Assembly (NCBI RefSeq): GCF_048544455.1
Contig: NC_133534.1
Span: 220,748,292 to 220,812,291 of the forward strand
Reading direction: 5' to 3'
Source: Silene latifolia
Taxonomy: Eukaryota > Streptophyta > Magnoliopsida > Caryophyllales > Caryophyllaceae
DNA length: 64,000 nucleotides
Below, one piece after another: positions 62,962 to 64,000 of this stretch. Below the pieces are notes generated by a model that saw only the letters and a list, made by a program, of their open reading frames with translations, was not told where the DNA came from and did no database searches. The position numbers and the translations under genes were made by a program. Each line of letters starts with the position of its first letter. The stretch's first letter is position 1.

Positions 62962-63603
62962 AGTATGGTGTTTCCCTGTTTGTAGCTTCAATTTGTTGGT
63001 GGGCTTTCTTCAGCTCCAAATCTATCATACTTCCATAATAATTATGTACGTACCCCACGCAACTCCGTATTATGCTCAATAGTTATTATCTCCCATTGCA
63101 TTACATACGTACTTTACAATTACTACCTTAGTCAAACACTCAAACTAAGGATTAAGGACTCCTCAATGATCAATTTTAGTCATAATAGGATTCATACTAT
63201 TATTAGTGTGTATATATATTGATTTTTAGCAGCCAAAACTCCAAATTTGAGATTCTTTTTCGGTTTTCCTTTCCTCGGGATTTTTGTTCATGTGAACACA
63301 ATTTTATATTAGTGTAATTCTATGTGTTATTACTCCATACATTGTTTATGTATAATTAAGTTCTCATAATCTCATCATCTAACGTTAAAATTTTGTTGTT
63401 AGGGTGTGCAGATTACTTGAGGAGATGAACGCGGGGCGGAGAATGAGAATATGCAGTTACAACACTGTCGCTTAGTAATTTATACCATCCCAGTAAATTA
63501 TAGTGTGGTGACATCTTTAGATTTTGACAATTGCTAAAGTTTGGAATATGTAAGACAAAATTTGTACCGTACTCTTTTTAACGGATGTGTGTATATATAT
63601 ATA
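62962..63603. other. Spacer, no gene seen
   Basis: AT-rich. May be the continuation of the Helitron interrupted by the LINE. Confidence 0.4.
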
Positions 63604-64000
63604 CTAGTATTGGTGCCCGGCTTCGTCCGGGCTACCTCTACTTACCATTAAATTTTTTTTTTCATTAAATAAAATTACTTAAAGTTGCATAACTCATAAA
63701 TTTATTATTAATATAGTTTTCTATGACATATCCTAAAATTACGATGAATAAATTTTGAGACAAATTCATTACTCCCGCTATTAATATTTTACTCTTATTC
63801 ATGAAACAATAGTAATAAGTTTTCTCTAATTACCCGTAATCATTCTTACTTTCACCACTCCCGCCGTAATTATTGTTACTGTCACTACTACCGCGTTAAT
63901 ATTGATAATTTCACTACTCCCGCCGTAATTATTGTTACTGTCACTATTGCCGCATTAATATTGATTATTTCACTACTCCCGTTATTGTTTCTACCACCTC
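63604..64000 (-). mobile_element. Helitron 3' end, element runs off the window
   Basis: On the minus strand a GCCCGGACGAAGCCGGGC hairpin, ACCAATA and CTAG|T mark a Helitron 3' terminus at 63604. Only the terminal part is inside the window. Confidence 0.7.
63851..64000. repeat. 59-bp tandem repeat
   Basis: CTCCCGCCGTAATTATTG-type units recur at 63858, 63917 and 63976 (period 59), cut off by the window edge. Confidence 0.75.

Overview
This is a gene-poor, AT-rich, repeat-dense stretch of a plant nuclear genome. The evidence is spliced genes with GT-AG introns, initiator-Met-tRNA primed copia retrotransposons, a Cassandra LTR with its 5S-rRNA-like core, Stowaway, Tourist/Harbinger, hAT and CACTA elements, L1-type LINEs and Helitrons. 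A eudicot is clear; an order within Caryophyllales is only an impression.

Region 1 (393-13622, minus strand) is the one well-recognised host gene, an SPT6-like transcription elongation factor (plant SPT6L/GTB1). I could trace 20 coding exons that join in frame (7,110 nt, about 2,369 aa). The conserved core (acidic N-terminus, helical/YqgF/HhH/S1 core, tandem SH2) is ordinary. The C-terminal tail is not: it comes from five tandemly duplicated RGG + WG/GW exons (4610-5080, 3873-4340, 2278-2880, 1584-2012, 393-1354), all in phase 1. It has more than 40 WG/GW dipeptides, the kind of motif that docks ARGONAUTE. One copy carries a further 159-bp in-frame duplication, and one of the duplicated introns carries a Harbinger MITE. 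This is the window's best candidate for something undescribed.

Region 2 (13.6-36.9 kb) is nested repeats: two LTRs rich in ACTCGRYCGAGT palindromes (one a solo LTR with TSD CATAT inside a hAT element with TSD CTTGAGAG), a 1.1-kb tandem triplication whose units each contain the first ~156 bp of a neighbouring copia LTR, a decayed copia element (23301-31027, TSD GAAAG), several Stowaway MITEs, a 5'-truncated RNase-H LINE with 14-bp TSD, and one possible 74-aa gene with a TATA box (17603-17827).

Region 3 (36919-41068, minus) is an unrecognised host gene with two tandem domains; the first is an open set of six exons, the second has a frameshift and one unclear exon.

Region 4 (41.5-64 kb) is transposons: Helitrons with defined 5'-TC and 3'-hairpin-CTAG ends (two of them head to tail), a copia element with paired LTRs (TSD ATAGT) that is missing the catalytic half of RT and has a Cassandra solo LTR in gag (TSD CCAGT), a CACTA remnant split by a solo LTR (TSD CATCA), and a nearly complete L1-type LINE (58191-62943) with one frameshift in ORF2. 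The host genes do not obviously work together.
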